In this document: one piece after another, positions 42,729-54,300 of the stretch
Layout: the number at the start of each line of letters is the position of its first letter
How positions within the stretch are numbered: the first letter of the stretch is position 1
DNA from: Agapanthus africanus
Lineage: Eukaryota > Streptophyta > Magnoliopsida > Asparagales > Amaryllidaceae
Length of the DNA: 64,000 nucleotides
Assembly (NCBI GenBank): GCA_030015575.1
Contig: JASDDO010000028.1
Span: 24,221,154-24,285,153 of the forward strand
Direction: 5' to 3'
The notes under the pieces: generated by a model
Database searches by the model: none
What the model was told of the DNA's origin: nothing
Seen by the model: only the letters and a program-made list of their open reading frames with translations
Translations under genes and position numbers: made by a program

Positions 42729-43190
42729 CAAGGACACTGGTTTCCCTGAGTCGAAGGATTTTACCGAAGACACTGGTTTCTTCGGGGTTGAAACGAATCG
42801 GAGTATTCCTGCGGAGACACTGGTTTCTCTGCGGGCCGACGCGAATCAGGAGGCTCTCATCAAGGACGCTAGTTTCCCTGAATTGAGGTATTTTGCCGAA
42901 GACACTGGTTTCTTCGGGGTTGAAACGAATCGGAGTATTCCTGCGGAGACACTGGTTTCTCTGCGGGCCGACGCGAATCAGGAGGCTCTCATCAAGGACG
43001 CTAGTTTCCCTGAATTAAGGTATTTGCCAGGGACACTGGTTTCTCTGGGGTTGAAACGAATCGATGTATTCCTGCAAAGACGCTGGTTTCTCTGCGGGCC
43101 AACGCGAATCAGGATGTTCTCGTCAAGGACACTGGTTTCCCTGAGTCGAAGGATTTGCCAAGGACACTGGTTTCCCTGGGGTTTGAAATG
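42729..43190. repeat. hairpin array, class 2 (right part)
   Basis: This continues the array at 36850-37463 on the other side of E1. The clearest unit pairs CCGAAGA with TCTTCGG around CACTGGTT. Some units are repeated almost exactly as a block of about 160 bases (42755-42920 and 42893-43050). Confidence 0.8.
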
Positions 43191-43439
43191 ATCTCTGGTG
43201 GTCTTTCAGGTTCCATATGAGTTACCGTCAAAACCGTGAAGCTAGGAATTTGATCTTCGCTTCGTTTGCCGGCATTGCGTCTGTTGTATCGAGACGAATG
43301 TCACAGTTGTCTCTAGGTTGTTGGTGAACCGTCGAGATTTGGCTTTGCTTTCTGGCGGAGCCTGTTGGGAAGGTATGGTTCCGTCTTTGTTTGTGCCCTT
43401 GGATTGTATACAGGGATCGATGTGATCTCAACTGTAGGG

Positions 43440-43720
43440 CAAAAGTTTCATCATTTTTTTATTGCTTTATTTCCGCGATGCTCTATCATTTCAGCTTTTA
43501 TATCGCGAAGGTCGCAATTGTCCAATCATTTCGGCTATTTTTCGCGGTGCCCAATCATTTCGGCTATTTATTTTATTTTTACTCGCCGCTTTTTATTGCG
43601 AGTCGCCCAATCATTTCGGCTATTTTGTGCGCATACGTTTTTACTTGCCGCTCTTTTTTATTGCAAGTTGCCCCATCATTTCGGCTATTTCGTATGCATG
43701 CGCGGCCTACTGGCTTTTCG
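43440..43720 (+). repeat. TCATTTCGGCTATTT repeat
   Basis: Five copies of an ATCATTTCGGCTATTT-type unit are spaced 45-75 bases apart, with paired CGCGAAGG/TCGC and TTGCGAG/CTCGC-like flanks. The hydrophobic phenylalanine-rich frames are by-products. Confidence 0.7.
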
Positions 43721-43866
43721 CCATAAACCTGAAATTAGACACCGATTTCGGCATCAGCACCGCTACAACTGGGATGTTGTCAGGAGCGAATCATCATTTG
43801 CCTCTGTCGATGTCGAACAAAGATGGCTTAGCGAACATGGTTAAGGTCCTGTCGGCTAAGGCTTTT

Positions 43867-44395
43867 GACTTCATGAGCCGTAAGGGTCCCACAAAGGTAT
43901 TTCTCCCTACAAGTCGTGAGAATCTTGTAGGTGTATTTTCTCCTTAGGAATCGTGAGGATTCCTAAGTGTATGTTCCTCTGTAAGTTGTAAAGATCCTAT
44001 AAGAGGGTTTTCTCCTTGTAAATCGAGAGGACCTACAAGGGTTGTTCACCATGCGAATATATCCCCAGTCACGGATGGGACTTGGTTAGGAAAATGTTTA
44101 TTCGCGTCCGTGGATTGTATACAAGGGTCAGTATTGAACCACTTGTAGGGCAATATCGAAGGTTGTGGGGGTTGCTTAAGCACAAGTTTAGGTCTCTGTA
44201 ACTTAAGACTTTCAAATCTTATGAGCCGTGAGGGTCCCATAAGAGAGTTCTCCTTACGAGTCGTGAGGATCTTGTAAGTGTATTTTCTCCTTAGGAATCG
44301 TGGGGATCCCTAAGTGTGTTGTTCCCTTGTGAGTCGTAAGGATCCCACGCAGGTGGTTTCTCCTTACAAAGTCGAGAGGACCTTGCAAGTGTCTT
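43867..44395. repeat. hairpin array, class 1 (two further blocks)
   Basis: Blocks at 43867-44040 and 44217-44395 repeat the stem-loop units of 36545-36720. CCTACAAG pairs with CTTGTAGG and TTAGGAAT with ATTCCTAA, around TCGTGAGGAT-type loops. The part between them repeats the CCGTGGATTGTATAC-type block found in the LTR. Confidence 0.75.
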
Positions 44396-44403
44396 TTAAC
44401 GAG

Positions 44404-44700
44404 ATTGCGCCATTTCGGGTTTTCACAAACACTCGCCGGTAGCCCTGCTGTTTTTACTCACGGAGCCCTTTCGGGTTTTCATCGTGCCCATTTTGCTTAT
44501 GGACATACCGTTTATATATATATATATATATATTTCTAACGAGGTTGCGCCCTTTCGAGTTTTCACAAGACTCGCCGGTAGCCCTGCTGTTTTTACTCAC
44601 GGAGCCCTTTCGGGTTTTCATCCGTGCCCATTTTGCTTATGGACCTACCGTTTATTATATTATTTTTTTATATATATATTTTTTATATTTTATTTTTTAT
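44404..44700 (+). repeat. ~140-bp tandem duplication with TA microsatellites
   Basis: Two copies (44404-44517 and 44544-44655) share CGCCGGTAGCCCTGCTGTTT and CACGGAGCCCTTTCGGG. Each is followed by a TA-rich run. Confidence 0.85.
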
Positions 44701-44881
44701 TCATTTCGTCAGCCTAAGGATGCTGCGGCAGTAGTTTAAGGACGTTTCGGTCCTTCGTTAGTTTAAGGACGTTTCGGTCCGTCATTGAAAAAGGCCGGCT
44801 ACTACTTATAGAGTTTGGCCTTAGGAAGATAGCGAGCGGACATGGTCGTCGTCATCTATCATTGATCTAGGCTGTAACTCG

Positions 44882-45904
44882 CTAAGCGTAGTATTTCTTT
44901 AGGAAGCGACCATTTATTGGCCTGAAAGGCCTTTCACCGTGCATATCCATGAGTAGATAGGCTCCACCCTGGTAGACCTTGTCTATTATGTACGGACCTT
45001 CATAGTTCGGCTTGAATTTTCCCCGCTTGGCGCGATTAGGGATCATAGGCCTTTTGACCACTAGCACGAGTTCGCCTTGGCGGAATGTTCTCGGCCGGGT
45101 CAATCTTTCATATGAGCGCGTCATCTTTGCTTTATAAGCCTCCAGATTTTGTTGCGCTATGAGCCGTGTTTCATCAAGGGCATCAAGTTCCTCAAGCCGA
45201 AGGCGAGCATTTTCTTCGTCCGTCAGCTCATAGTGGACTGCCACTCGCAGAGAGGGTAACTCTATCTCAAGGGGGAGTACTGCTTCTGTACCGAATACCA
45301 ACGCATATGGCGTTGCGTTCGTGGCCGTCTTGAACGTAGTTCGATACGCCCAAAGAGCCTCTTGCAGCCTCTCATGCCAGTCCTTCTTATTTCGGGACAC
45401 CGTTTTCTTCATGATCTTTGTCAAGGTCTTGTTGAAGGCCTCAGCTAGACCGTTAGCTCGCGGCTTATAAACCGAGGAATATCTCCAGTCTATATTGTAT
45501 TGTTGCGCGAAGCGACTGATCTTGTGGCTTCTGTAGGCTGGCCCGCTATCGGAGATGATCCGTCGCGGAGTTCCAAACCGATATATGACGTACGTCTTGA
45601 AGAAATGGAGGATATTCTCCGTCTTCACTTCTCTCAGCGGTACTGCTTCTGCCCATTTGGAGAAGTAATCAGTCGTCGCCAGGATGAAACGATGTCCTCT
45701 AGACGATGCTGGTTCGATGGGGCCGACTATGTCAGTTCCCCACATTTCGAATGGCCAGCTATCCACTGTCGGGTGTAGAAGATTTGGGTGTTGATGGATG
45801 AAGTCCCCATGAATTTGGCATGAGTGGCATTGCTTCGCATACTCGAGGCAGTCCTGAATCATCGTTGGCCAATAATAGCCCATCCGTTTAATCTTCAACT
45901 TCAT
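44882..45904 (-). CDS. integrase region of element B
   Basis: It encodes the zinc-binding end (CLEYAKQCHSCQIHG), the catalytic core (MWGTDIVGPIEPASSRGHR, RRIISDSGPAYRS, PRANGLAEAFNKT) and a C-terminal DNA-binding part ending GRFLKKYYA. Ty3/Gypsy integrase inserts the cDNA copy. Its position after RNase H defines the Gypsy order. The extended C-terminal region (RTFRQGELVLVVK, FKPNYEGPYIIDKVY) is the GPF/Y-like module. It is a fossil. Confidence 0.85.
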   Translation of the reverse strand: MKLKIKRMGYYWPTMIQDCLEYAKQCHSCQIHGDFIHQHPNLLHPTVDSWPFEMWGTDIVGPIEPASSRGHRFILATTDYFSKWAEAVPLREVKTENILHFFKTYVIYRFGTPRRIISDSGPAYRSHKISRFAQQYNIDWRYSSVYKPRANGLAEAFNKTLTKIMKKTVSRNKKDWHERLQEALWAYRTTFKTATNATPYALVFGTEAVLPLEIELPSLRVAVHYELTDEENARLRLEELDALDETRLIAQQNLEAYKAKMTRSYERLTRPRTFRQGELVLVVKRPMIPNRAKRGKFKPNYEGPYIIDKVYQGGAYLLMDMHGERPFRPINGRFLKKYYA

Positions 45905-45967
45905 CTTTGGGCCTGCTTGGTGAGAACCGCAGAGTCCATCGTGAACTTCCTGAACGACTCTTTTTGC

Positions 45968-46981
45968 CTATTTAGGTCCCATACATCTCAACCACTGAGA
46001 ATCAAATGACCTCTTGTACAGAGTATCATTGACGAAGGCGAAAGACAGAGCTCGTTTCATAAGCTGATGTCTTGAGGACGCATCTTCGGGCGTTCGACGG
46101 TATTTGAAGTAGTCTATAAAGACTTCCCTCCAATCCTCAGCCTTTCCCCGGTTATTTATTTGCATAGCCATTTGCTCAGTCGCTCCCTTTTCTTCGGATG
46201 ATTCCGGACATATTTCTGTTGGGGCAAGCACCCGACGGCTTTGTACTACGATTCTGACGTCATCGAGGTTCTCGTCAGCCAATTCTTTAGCGAGCTTGGC
46301 TAATGCGTCTGCTTTGCTGTTTTCCGCGCGTGGTATGTTTTCCAAGGTGTAGGAAGAAATTTGGGTTAAGAGTTGTTTCACCTTTTCGCCGTACTTCACC
46401 AATTCTGGTTTGCACGTTTGGTAGTCGCCATTTACTTGGCTGACAACCAGTTGGGAGTCTCCGTATATGAGGAGGTTTTCAATTCCCATATCGATGGCGA
46501 TCTCAAGGCCTGGTATCAAAGCTTCATATTCGGCTTCATTGTTTGTCCTCGGTTCTGTTAAGGAGAAAGCAAAACGCATTATCCCTCCTTATTGAGTCAC
46601 GAAGATAAGGCCTACCCCCGATTTGATTATGGGCGTACTTTGTTTGCGCTTCTTCATGGAAGATGCTCCATCGAAATAAAGCTCCCATTGGGGATCACCA
46701 CCGTCGATCGCATCAAACGCATGTTCGTCTGGAAGATCGCAATTCAGAGGAGAATCGGCGGGTATCGGATGTTCAGTGAGGAAGTTGGCAATGGCCTGGC
46801 CTTTCACTGCTTTAAGAGGTTGATACGTTATCGAGAACTCCATCAAGAGCAGGGCCCATTTAGCGAGCCGACCTGTCAATATGGCCTTCGACATCAAATA
46901 TTTAAGAGGGTCCACCTTCGAAATGAGACGAACTTCATGCGCCAACGCATAGTGCCTGAGTTTCGTTATCGCAAAGATCAA
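45968..46981 (-). CDS. RNase H and second (archaeal-type) RNase H of element B
   Basis: The right part carries the end of the ordinary Gypsy RNase H (LRHYALAHEVRLISKVDPLK, AKWALLLMEFSITYQPLKAV). After a linker (IPADSPLNCDLPDEHAF), a second RNase H domain begins WELYFDGASS and continues NNEAEYEALIPGLEIAIDMG, LLIYGDSQLVVSQVNGDYQ and ENSKADALAKLAKEL. A second, archaeal-type RNase H before integrase is the hallmark of the Tat clade. It is a fossil. Confidence 0.85.
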
Positions 46982-47047
46982 CGCCAGGCAGTGTTTTTCA
47001 ATGGGGGAGTGGTTGCTTTCTGCCCCCAGTAGAACTCGACTTAAGTA

Positions 47048-48397
47048 TTAGAGTGCTCTTTCTTTCCCTTGGTCGTTCTCTTGCGCCCATAATGCGCCTA
47101 AGGAACCTTCGAGGGCGGTTGTACAAAGAATGAGGGGCTTTCCCTTGATCGGAGCAGCCAACACTGGCGGATTTTGGAGGTACTGCTTGATTTCGTCCAG
47201 CGCGTCTTGGCATTTATGATCCCAGACGAACGGGGTTCCCTTCTTCATTAGGTGGCTGTAAGGACGACACTTGCCTGAAAGGTTGGCTATAAATCGTCGT
47301 ATATACGCGAGCTTCCCTTGGAGAGACCGCAGCTGTTTGAGAGTTCTTGGCGGGGGCATTTCCATGATCGCCTTATTCTTTGACGGATCTATCTCAATAC
47401 CTCGGTGTCAGACGATGAATCCCAGGAATTTTCCCGAGGAAACTCCGAATGCACACTTGAGAGGGTTCATCTTCAAGTTGTATTGTCGAAGGCGTTGAAA
47501 TACGGTCTTCAGATGCTCGAGATGTTCCTCGTATGATTTGCTTTTAACCACGAGATCGTCGATATAGCATTCGACGATTTCGTGTATAAGGTCATCAAAG
47601 ATCTTCATCATGGTCCTCTGATAGGTGGAACCGGCATTCTTTAAACCGAAGGGCGTCATCTTGTAGCAGAATATACCCAAAGGGGTCCTGAAGGCGGTGT
47701 GCTTCTGGTCTTCGGGATGCATCTTTATCTGATTATACCCAGATGAGCTGTCCATGAAGGAGAAAACCTCGTGAGTGGACGTGTTATCTATCATCAACTC
47801 GGTGACTGGCACTGGGAAATCGTCCTTCGGGCAGGCTTTATTGAGATCCCGAAAGTCTACACATATGTGCACCGTCCCATTTTTCTTCATCACCGGGACG
47901 ATGTTAGAGATCCATTCAGGATATTGAACCTCCTGGATAAAGCCAGAGTCGATTAGCTTCTTGACCTCAGCATTGATACTCATCTCAAGCTCGAGCCGCA
48001 TTCTTCTCGACGCCTGTTTGACTGGCTTGACGTCTGGGGATACTGCCAATTTGTGCACAGCAATTTCTGGATCTAATCCCGGCATTTCGGAATAGTTCCA
48101 TGCGAAGCAATCCCTATGCTGTAGAAGCACGTCTTTTAACGCAGCCACCCTTTCTTCAGATAGCAGCTCGCTGACGAATGTCGGTCGCGGGTCATTCGCC
48201 GTCCCCAACTCAATTTTCTTGAGGTTATCTGCGGTAGTATGTATTCCATCTTCCAGCTCTTTTTGCGCTGGTAGGAATTCTGGGATCACCTCGTCGTTGC
48301 TGTTTTCAAAGCACCAAGGAAGGTCATCCATATTCTCGAGCTCTTCTTTTGATATCGTTATCATGTGACAAGTACGAGCTGGCTTCGACGACCGATG
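47048..48397 (-). CDS. reverse transcriptase region of element B
   Basis: It shows the ordered Gypsy RT blocks: LEMSINAEVKKLIDSGFIQE, GTVHICVDFRDLNKACPKDD, FSFMDSSSGYNQIKMHPEDQ, FGLKNAGSTYQRTMMKIFDD and the YIDDLVVKS motif, then the thumb (LAYIRRFIANLSGKCRPYSH). Upstream lies the DDRPTFVS/ DCFAWNYSEMPGLD-type pre-RT stretch. The Athila element splits this coding part from the protease region at 48398-48402/59183. It is a fossil. Confidence 0.85.
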
Positions 48398-48402
48398 TGA
48401 AT

Positions 48403-49850
48403 TGATTGGTCTCGAAAAAGTTGTGTTTGTAGTTAACCGCAATCAGAACGGTGTCGCGCGTAGCTAGACCGAGGTGAGTACGGGTCGTCCTCTGGGAAAT
48501 GTGGAACCTTTTATTTTTACTTTAGATGTGTTGAGAAAGAGAGGAGGAATAAAGAATTTTGTGAAAAGTTTCTAGATCTACTTTAATGTAAAATATAGAT
48601 CTAGATTATTTTAGAGATTTAAATAATATAATAATAGGGCTTGTAGGGTTCGTTAGGATTTAGTAGTTATGGAAGATTAATTAAAAGTTACCCTTTTTAT
48701 CCATTAATAGATTTAGAAGTAGAACGACGGTGATGCGTGTAGATTAGGGTTTCTGGAGGGAAAAGGAATCCCACTCGTAACCCTTATCTCGACACGGAAC
48801 TCCGTTCATATCTAGCCTTTACCAAAACAATCATTAATCTAATCTCTAATCGCGGTCGGAACTAGCAAGGAATTGCTAGTGCTCCCGATTAGGATGTTAA
48901 TGATTATTTTGATAAAGTTCCTAAACTTTATAGGACTTAAAAAGGGTTTAATTATTTTCATCCCCCATTAACCTACCCTAATCCTACGAACCCTAACAAG
49001 CGGAGAATTACTCGCGCATGTTGGGAGAAGAAGATGAAAAGAAAGAGAGGGAGAACATAATGTAAAAACAAACAATGAAATAAAAAAAAACTTCCTTTAT
49101 TAATCAACTCCTTCAAACTACACTTTTAATCCATAGAAAATGATTACAAAACTTGATTTGCTTCTCGATCTTTCCTAGGGAGGTAGTCGAACAGTCGATG
49201 ATCAGCCTGGATGCGTGAGCGTCGGGAGCTTCGTGATCTCTTCGGCTTGATAGCTTTTCCGAGAGGCTCTCGGTGCCTTTTTATAGTGCAAAGCCAGAAT
49301 CTTTTTGTTGAAAACTTGGTAAAATTCAGCAGAGAATAATGCCCCAAAATCTTGCACTCCAATTCCATAAGATTGCGGCGGATCCGCGGCCCCAGGGTGG
49401 GTTTGGCCACGGATCCGCGCTTAAGGGACGAGATCTCTTCGTCGTTTTTCTTGGGCTCTCTGATGGTGACATTTGTCAATCCTAGGCATCTTCAGAATCT
49501 GAAAATATTTTCTCGGTTGCTTCCAGACTTGGTCTCCAAGTTTGCTTCTTAATTTGGCAAGTTTTCTTCAACAAATTGATTTGTTTGTTAAATCCTTCAT
49601 AACAACTTGGAAATATTCTGCACAACAACTCAAATAAGATTTTAGTAGACTTTGTTCTACTAGGATTAGACCAATAATATTATTTGCATACATTTTCCTA
49701 CCAAATGATAATTAAATATATTAACACATGGAAAATAATGTTTTTACACATAAACCCTCATATGTTTAATATATTATAATAAAGTCCTTTTTTTTATATA
49801 AAAATGGTAGGAAAAATGTACTACAAATGTGCAGTTTTATCGACTGAACA
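48403..49850 (-). repeat. 3' LTR of the Athila element
   Basis: The 1448-bp LTR has ends TGATTGG...CTGAACA. It is nearly identical to 57738-59182. The polypurine tract adjoins its right end. Confidence 0.92.
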
Positions 49851-49868
49851 AATACCCCCAAACTTATC
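49851..49868 (-). promoter_or_regulatory. polypurine tract of the Athila element
   Basis: The minus strand reads GATAAGTTTGGGGGTATT, directly before the LTR. A near-copy occurs at about 51104-51120. Confidence 0.8.
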
Positions 49869-51328
49869 TTTGATCGTCCCGAGCAAACTAGTTTATTTAA
49901 GAGGAGAAAAAAGAAAGGAGAAAACTAAGCACACTTTCGTAGGTAGACACGATTGCACTGAGCACGTGCAACAAGCCGTTAAACCTCTAGGTGTCCCTAG
50001 TAGGAGGAGTGTTGTCTCCTGAGGGTTTTCAGCGGATTACACCCACAAAATCCAATAACAAAAGAAAGATGGTGAAATTTACATATAAAGACAAGAACCA
50101 TAAAAGAAATACTTTGAAAAGAAGAGTTTCCAACTATGCCAGCTTTTCAGTTGTCATGAGCCCTATCTTAATAGTCATGAAAAGTTGTTAGAAATCACAT
50201 TATCCCTCAATAAAACATCGTCTTTATTCTTCATTCCTACCTTTCATCCAAACATTGATCATATAACCCCACGTGTGTATAAAGAACATCCCTACACTCA
50301 GAGAATTCAATTCAAGCTATCATACTCTTGTCCATCTACCTTAGTACTTTTTACTTTGATGAATACTTAGAATTGCTTACATATTTTCATGCGACCGTTA
50401 ATACTTCTTGAGGTACTAACCGACCGATTACTCATGTGCTTGCAGATTTGGTGATAATATTTTCCTTGTCTTGCACCACCTAAGGCTTAGCAGTGACTCC
50501 CAGACCAGTTGGCCTTAGGGCACTAGGTGAAGAGGCACCCTCGCTATATTTTTTTATTGCTACCTTGGCGATACAAAACCAGTGTTCATTTTTTTTCTTT
50601 TCACCATTTTATATTTTCTTCATCATTTCCTTCATACTTTGGCTTTTAGAAAAGAGTATTTCAAGGTATCCTCTACTATCCCGAGTTTCAAGACGTGTGT
50701 ATGTGCATATAGTAGGGTATCAACATTCAAATGTTTGGCTTCCAGAATAGAAACTATTTTTCAGACTTATTTTTATCCTCAGATTAGTGACTTCCTTCAT
50801 CTTACTAACCCTTGGGACAACAGCTCATAACTACTTATTACTAGTTCGTATCAGAAAACTTCTAATTTTCTTGGTTTTCTTAAACTATTCCTATCTTTTG
50901 GATGTAATGTTTCACTTTCTATTCTTTTGTTATATAAAAAAAAAATTAAAATTTTAATGCCCAGTGTCAAAGATAATTCAGTGAATACAAACCCCCCCCC
51001 CCAAACCTGTTTTCAGCAGTGTCCTCACTGATGTAGCCTTTTGAGAACATGGACCTGTATACTAAGGGAGAGATACAAGGGGTAAAATAATAGTTAAATG
51101 ATAAATTCCCCCAAACTTATTCTTTGACACGCACAGATATTCAATCAAATCATTTTTCACTCACCTCCATTCTTAAAATGTGAAAAACTTATCAAAATAT
51201 GGAGGTGAGGCGGAGGAAATTTAGTTTTGATAAAGCGGCTCCTGTAAAAACAGGAGCTCCTCCGCGGGGTCAGCAGAAAAATACGGCTTTAATCTATGCC
51301 CATTTACTTTAAAAATCGAACCGTTTTT
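49869..51328. other. Athila 3' non-coding region
   Basis: This is AT-rich DNA where Athila elements often carry an env-like ORF. None is supported here. A 12-base C run lies near 50990-51003 and a second polypurine-like copy at 51104-51120. Confidence 0.6.
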
Positions 51329-54300
51329 TTAATTTTCGACTTCAACTGCCCCGTGCGGGTATACATACCGCACCACAAAAGGTCCTTTCCAGCGAGATTT
51401 AAGCTTACCTGGATGAAGATGGAGACGTGAATCATAAAGAAGGACTTGTTGCCCCGATGTGAAGGTTTTTTTAGAAAGATTTTTATCGTGGAACACTTTA
51501 GTCCTGTTCTTTACTATCACCGCATTATCGTAAGCTTCATCGCGGAGTTCGCTTAGCTCATTCAATTGCAGCTTCCGATAGCTGCCTGCATGATCAAGAT
51601 CAAAATTAAGCTCTTTAATAGCCCACATTGCCTTATGTTCAATCTCGACAGAGAGGTGGCATGCCTTCCCAAACACAAGGCGGTATGGAGACATACCAAG
51701 ATCGGTCTTATAAGCGGTGCGGAATGCCCAAAGAGCATCCGTTAATTTGGTTGACCAATCTTTACGGTTTTTAGAAACCGTCTTCTCCAAAATCTGTTTG
51801 ATCTGCCTATTTGAGATCTCAGCCTGCCCGCTTGTTTGGAGATGATAGGGCGTAGAAAGCTTGTGAGTGATTGAATATTTCCGCATCAAGGTCTTGAAAG
51901 ACCTATTGCAGAAATGTGTCCCGTTGTCGCTAATGATAGCGCGAGGGTGTCCGAATCGCGAAAAGATATTTTCTTTAAGGAACTTAATGACAACTTTGTT
52001 GTCATTAGTGCGACACGGTATAGCTTCCACCCATTTCGAGACATAATCAACCGCTAACAAGATATATAGATTCCCAAAGGAGTTGGGAAAAGGGCCCATA
52101 AAATCAATACCCCAAACATCAAATATTTCCACAACCAATATAGGTTGGAGCGGCATCTCGTTCCTTCGTGAAATCCGACCCAAATGCTGACATCGCGGAC
52201 AAGTTTTGCAATGTTCAAATGCATCTTTAAATAATGTTGGCCAATAAAATCCACATTGCAAAACTTTCTCCGCCGTTTTTCGAGGTCCAAAGTGACCGCC
52301 GCATGCCTGATCATGACAAAATGATAACACGCTCTTGAATTCATCGTTAGGGACACACCTGCGAATGATTTGATCGGAACAATACTTGAATAGATATGGT
52401 TCATCCCAGTAAAAATATTTTACTTGGGATAAAAACCGAAGTTTGTCTTGTTTCGACCAATCGCTAGGTATAAGTCCCATCGCAAGATAGTTCACGATAT
52501 CCACGAACCAAGGTTCGTAGGATATATTCAAGAGCTGTTCGTCGGGAAATGAGTCATTTATCGGCACGGTCACAGTTGGCGAAGAAGTGATGCGTGAAAG
52601 ATGGTCGGCTACTACGTTTTCACATCCACTCTTGTCTTTGATAACAAGATCAAATTCTTGTAACAATAGGATCCAACGTATTAGCCTGGCTTTTGCATCC
52701 TTCTTCGTTAAAAGATGTCGGAGGGCGGAGTGATCTGTGTAAACCACAATAGGCGAGCCAATCAAGTAGGGCCTGAACTTCTCTAATGCAAATACAACTG
52801 CCAAGAGTTCTTTCTCGGTAGTTGTGTAATTTATTTGTGCATCATTCAAGGTCCTACTCGCATAGTAAATTACATGTGGCATCTTATCAATATGCTGTCC
52901 CAAGACAGCACCAATAGCAAAATCTGATGCGTCACACATAAGCTCGAACGGGTGGTTCCAATCCGGAGATGATAGAACGTGGGCTGTAGTGAGTGATTCT
53001 TTAAGTGATTCAAAAGCAGCCTCACAATCCGAATCGAAGTGAAATGTAGTGTCCTTGGCCAATAGAAGGGTTAAGGGTCTAGCAATTTTGCTAAAGTCCT
53101 TAATAAATCTTCTATAAAATCCTGCATGACCAAGGAAGGATCGTATATCTTTGACGCAATTGGGATGAGGGAGGTTTTGAATGACATCTATTTTAGCTCT
53201 GTCAACCTCAATGCATTTATGTGAAATTATATGTCCAAGTACAATACCTTCTTGGACCATAAAATGGCATTTTTCCCAATTCAAAGTCAAGTTCTTATCC
53301 TTACAGCGGGTAAGAACAGCGTCAAGATTACGAAGGCAGTCCTCAAAGGAGTCCCCAAAAATGGAGAAATCGTCCATAAAAATTTCTAGAAAATTTTACA
53401 CCATATCTGAAAATATCCCCATCATGCACCGCTGAAATGTAGCGGGAGCGTTGCATAACCCAAAGGGCATGCGTCTATAAGCAAAAGTTCTGAAAGGACA
53501 AGTAAAAGTGGTTTTATCTTGATCCTTTTCGGCGATGGGGACCTGGTTGTAACCAGAGTATCCGTCCAAGAAACAGTAGTATTCGTGTCCCGCTAATCGT
53601 TCTAACATCTGGTCAATGAAAGGTAGAGGGAAGTGATCTTTCCTCGTCGCGGCATTGAGTTTCCTGTAATCGATACATACGCGCCACCCAGTTTGGGTGC
53701 GTGTTTGGATTAACTCATTAGCCTCGTTAGTGATGACCGTGATGCCAGACTTTTTAGGGACCACATGAATTGGACTTACCCATTGACTATCAGATATGGG
53801 GTAAATTATTCCACTATCAAGACACTTGACGATTTCTTTCTTTACCGCCTCCTTCATAACGGGATTTAACCGTCTTTGTGGGTCTCGGGTTGGTTTGGCT
53901 TCATCCATCAGATGTATGTGATGTTCAACAATTAAGGGACTAATCCCTTTGATGTCGGCCATTGTCCAACCAAATGCTTCCCGATTCGATCTCAACACTG
54001 CCAAAAGTGCATTCTCTTGCTCTAAGGCTAGAGAAGCGGAAATAATCACTGGCAAAATCTCATTCTCTCCTAAATATGCATATTTAAGATGAGAAGGTAG
54101 CGGTTTGAGATCAAGAATTGGCGGAGAGACAATAGAAGGAGGGGTAACGAAATGATATTCGGACTCCTTAAGAGGTTCAAAACTTGCATAAGATATTGAC
54201 TCGGAAAGTGCTGCTGACTTTTGCAACGAGTCAACGGGTTCAATCTCAAGGTCGGACTCATTGAACATATCCTCACTGTGAAGTGGTGCAAGATCAAACG

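Noticed and set aside
43365-43947. Phenylalanine-rich, membrane-like frames
   Set aside because: Translation of the TCATTTCGGCTATTT repeat in all three frames; an integral membrane protein is not supported.
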